Positions 5,264 to 6,525 of a stretch of DNA of 6,525 nt are shown one piece after another. The DNA is from an uncultured Clostridia bacterium (GTDB taxonomy: Bacteria > Bacillota > Clostridia > TANB77 > CAG-508). Both the position numbers and the translations under genes were made by a program. Location: the NCBI GenBank assembly GCA_947629965.1, contig CANRFS010000079.1, positions 1-6,525 of the forward strand, in the 5' to 3' direction. Each line of letters starts with the position of its first letter. Position 1 is the stretch's first letter. The notes beneath the pieces are model-generated. The model did not search any database, was not told where the DNA came from, and was given only the letters and a program-made list of their open reading frames with translations.

Positions 5264-5752
5264 ATGGATAGCGAAGTAATGGAATTAAAAGAAAAAGTAG
5301 TAGCCATTAACAGAGTTGCAAAAGTTGTTAAAGGTGGTAGAAATTTCAGATTTAGCGCAGTAGTTGTTGTCGGAGATGAAAATGGTCATGTTGGTATAGG
5401 AAATGGAAAAGCTGCAGAAGTTCCAGACGCAATAAAAAAAGCAATAGAAGATGCTAAAAAGAATTTAATAGAAGTTCCAATTGTTGGAACAACAATACCA
5501 CATGAATTTGTAGGTACTTTTGGAGCAGCAAGTGTATTATTAAAACCAGGAGCAGAAGGTTCTGGATTAATAGCAGGTGGTAGTGTAAGACCAGTTCTTG
5601 AACTTGCAGGTTATAGAGATATAAAAACAAAAGTAATAGGAACAAATAACCCTAGAAACGTAGGATATGCTACAATGAATGCTCTTGAAAATATGGCTAC
5701 AGCAGAAGAAGTAGCTAAAAGAAGAGGAAAGAAAACAAGCGAAATAATTTAA
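5264..5752 (+). CDS. rpsE: 30S ribosomal protein S5
   Basis: S5 lies at the mRNA entry side of the 30S subunit and contributes to decoding accuracy. The 162-residue product has a double-stranded RNA-binding-like N-terminal domain with [20 protein letters not shown] (residues 22-41), the loop in which spectinomycin-resistance changes occur in other species, and [17 protein letters not shown] (44-60). The C-terminal domain contains [13 protein letters not shown] (104-116) and IGTNNPRNV followed by a helix. AAGGAGG (5253-5259) overlaps the rplR stop and sets ATG 5264. In most bacteria rpmD (L30) follows; here rplO follows after 34 nt. Confidence 0.98.
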   Translation: MDSEVMELKEKVVAINRVAKVVKGGRNFRFSAVVVVGDENGHVGIGNGKAAEVPDAIKKAIEDAKKNLIEVPIVGTTIPHEFVGTFGAASVLLKPGAEGSGLIAGGSVRPVLELAGYRDIKTKVIGTNNPRNVGYATMNALENMATAEEVAKRRGKKTSEII

Positions 5753-5769
5753 TTTGCTCTTTGCAAATT
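5751..5769 (+). promoter_or_regulatory. Small hairpin between rpsE and rplO, where rpmD would be expected
   Basis: AATTTGC (5751-5757) and GCAAATT (5763-5769) are perfect reverse complements around the 5-nt loop TCTTT. The stem begins inside the rpsE stop codon and ends just before the rplO ribosome binding site GAAGGAGGG (5772-5780). It is too short and AT-rich to be a convincing terminator, and transcription is expected to continue into rplO. Its role is unknown, and it could be chance. Confidence 0.35.
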
Positions 5770-5786
5770 TTGAAGGAGGGAAATAG

Positions 5787-6221
5787 ATGGAATTAGGAAA
5801 TATAAAAGCAAGTAAGAAACAAGTTACAAGAAGAAGAGTTGGACGCGGAATCGGTTCAGGACTTGGAAAAACATCTGGAAGAGGACATAAAGGACAAAAA
5901 GCAAGATCTGGCGGTGGAGTAAGACGTGGATTTGAAGGTGGTCAAACACCATTATATAGAAGACTTCCAAAAAGAGGATTCAAAAATATTCATGCTTTAA
6001 ATTACACAGAAGTAACTTTAACAATGCTTAATAAAAGTAAATCAGAAAACGTAACAGCAGAAAGTTTAATTGCAGATGGAATAATAAGCAAAGCAAATAA
6101 TGGTATCGTTGTAATAGCTACTGGAAATTTAGATAAAAAATTGACAGTACATGCAACAAGATTTACAAAAGCTGCCAAAGAAAAAATAGAAGCAGCTGGT
6201 GGAAAAGCAGAGGTGATTTAG
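5787..6221 (+). CDS. rplO: 50S ribosomal protein L15
   Basis: L15 is a late-assembling 50S protein whose long, basic, glycine-rich N-terminal tail penetrates the 23S rRNA core. The 144-residue product has that tail: [23 protein letters not shown] (residues 15-37), then [25 protein letters not shown], the family signature. The C-terminal globular domain includes [22 protein letters not shown] (about 119-140). The ribosome binding site GAAGGAGGG (5772-5780) supports ATG 5787. The gene lies directly after rpsE, without the usual rpmD between them. The secY ribosome binding site lies inside its last codons, and the stop TAG is two bases before the secY start. Confidence 0.98.
   Translation: MELGNIKASKKQVTRRRVGRGIGSGLGKTSGRGHKGQKARSGGGVRRGFEGGQTPLYRRLPKRGFKNIHALNYTEVTLTMLNKSKSENVTAESLIADGIISKANNGIVVIATGNLDKKLTVHATRFTKAAKEKIEAAGGKAEVI
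6210..6217 (+). promoter_or_regulatory. Ribosome binding site that sets the TTG start of secY
   Basis: GAGGTGAT lies within the last codons of rplO and matches an extended anti-Shine-Dalgarno complement. It is 6 nt before TTG 6224. There is no in-frame ATG in the first 70 or so codons of the secY frame, so this site and the TTG define the start. Confidence 0.75.
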
Positions 6222-6223
6222 CT

Positions 6224-6525
6224 TTGTTTCAAACTATAAAAAATGCTTTTAAAACCCCAGATGTAAGAAAAAGAATACTATATACATTATTATTAATAGT
6301 ATTATTTAGACTTGGATGTTATATATCAGTACCTGGTGTTGATACAGTAGCTTTAAGTAATTTAACATCTCAGGGTACTGCAAGTTTATCTGGATTTATC
6401 AACTTAATATCTGGAGGGGCTTTCTCTAGATTTTCTATATTTGCAATGTCAATAAGCCCATATATTACAGCATCAATTGTTATACAATTATTAGGAATGG
6501 TAATTCCTTCTTTAGAAAAAGCTAT
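6224..6525 (+). CDS. secY: Protein translocase subunit SecY, N-terminal part (3' end outside window)
   Basis: SecY is the channel-forming membrane subunit of the Sec translocon. From TTG 6224 the frame stays open to the window end and gives about 100 residues. The N-terminus FQTIKNAFKTPDVRKRILYT is the cytoplasmic lead-in seen in SecY proteins. The first membrane segment (about residues 18-38, with LLLIVLFRLG) is followed by ISVPGVD, a conserved SecY position. Then come the plug-region-like stretch SLSGFINLISGGAFSRFSIFAM and the second membrane segment near SPYITASIVIQLLGMVIP. A UUG start is accepted because the first in-frame ATG is near residue 74, past the first membrane helix. It lies two bases after rplO, as in the conserved spc order, and is truncated only by the window edge. 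Confidence 0.95.
   Translation, partial: MFQTIKNAFKTPDVRKRILYTLLLIVLFRLGCYISVPGVDTVALSNLTSQGTASLSGFINLISGGAFSRFSIFAMSISPYITASIVIQLLGMVIPSLEKA

Overview
The window is an interior piece of the large ribosomal-protein (S10-spc) cluster of an AT-rich, Gram-positive-type bacterium. All genes lie on the + strand, in canonical order: rpsS (3' end only), rplV, rpsC, rplP, rpmC, rpsQ, rplN, rplX, rplE, rpsN (zinc type), rpsH, rplF, rplR, rpsE, rplO, secY (5' end only). Near-consensus Shine-Dalgarno sequences (AAAGGAGG types), strong AGA bias for arginine, the short zinc-binding S14 and a zinc-ribbon L24 suggest Bacillota, most likely a Clostridia-like lineage. This placement is inference; the sequence alone does not name a genus.

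Layout. Positions 1-1824 hold the S10-operon part (S19, L22, S3, L16, L29), tightly packed with a 1-nt gap, a 1-nt overlap and a 14-nt overlap. Positions 1825-1911 are a structured 87-nt gap before rpsQ, with a 13-bp direct repeat, two small hairpins and a possible 15-codon leader ORF that ends in a TAATG overlap with rpsQ. Positions 1912-3743 hold S17, L14, L24, L5 and S14. Positions 3744-3918 form the longest gap (175 nt), with 7-nt-periodic arms that form a long inverted repeat and a good sigma-A-like promoter candidate in the loop. Positions 3919-6221 hold S8, L6, L18, S5 and L15. SecY begins at 6224 from a TTG codon and runs off the window.

Together the genes supply parts of both ribosomal subunits (S3, S5, S8, S14, S17, S19 for 30S; L5, L6, L14, L15, L16, L18, L22, L24, L29 for 50S) plus the translocon channel SecY. 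This is the usual co-transcribed arrangement, so that subunit proteins are made in matched amounts. The one departure in gene content is the absence of rpmD (L30) between rpsE and rplO, where only 34 nt with a small hairpin remain.

The coding content is ordinary housekeeping. No new system is evident among the proteins; the points worth a second look are the non-coding structures at 1825-1911 and 3744-3918 and the missing rpmD.
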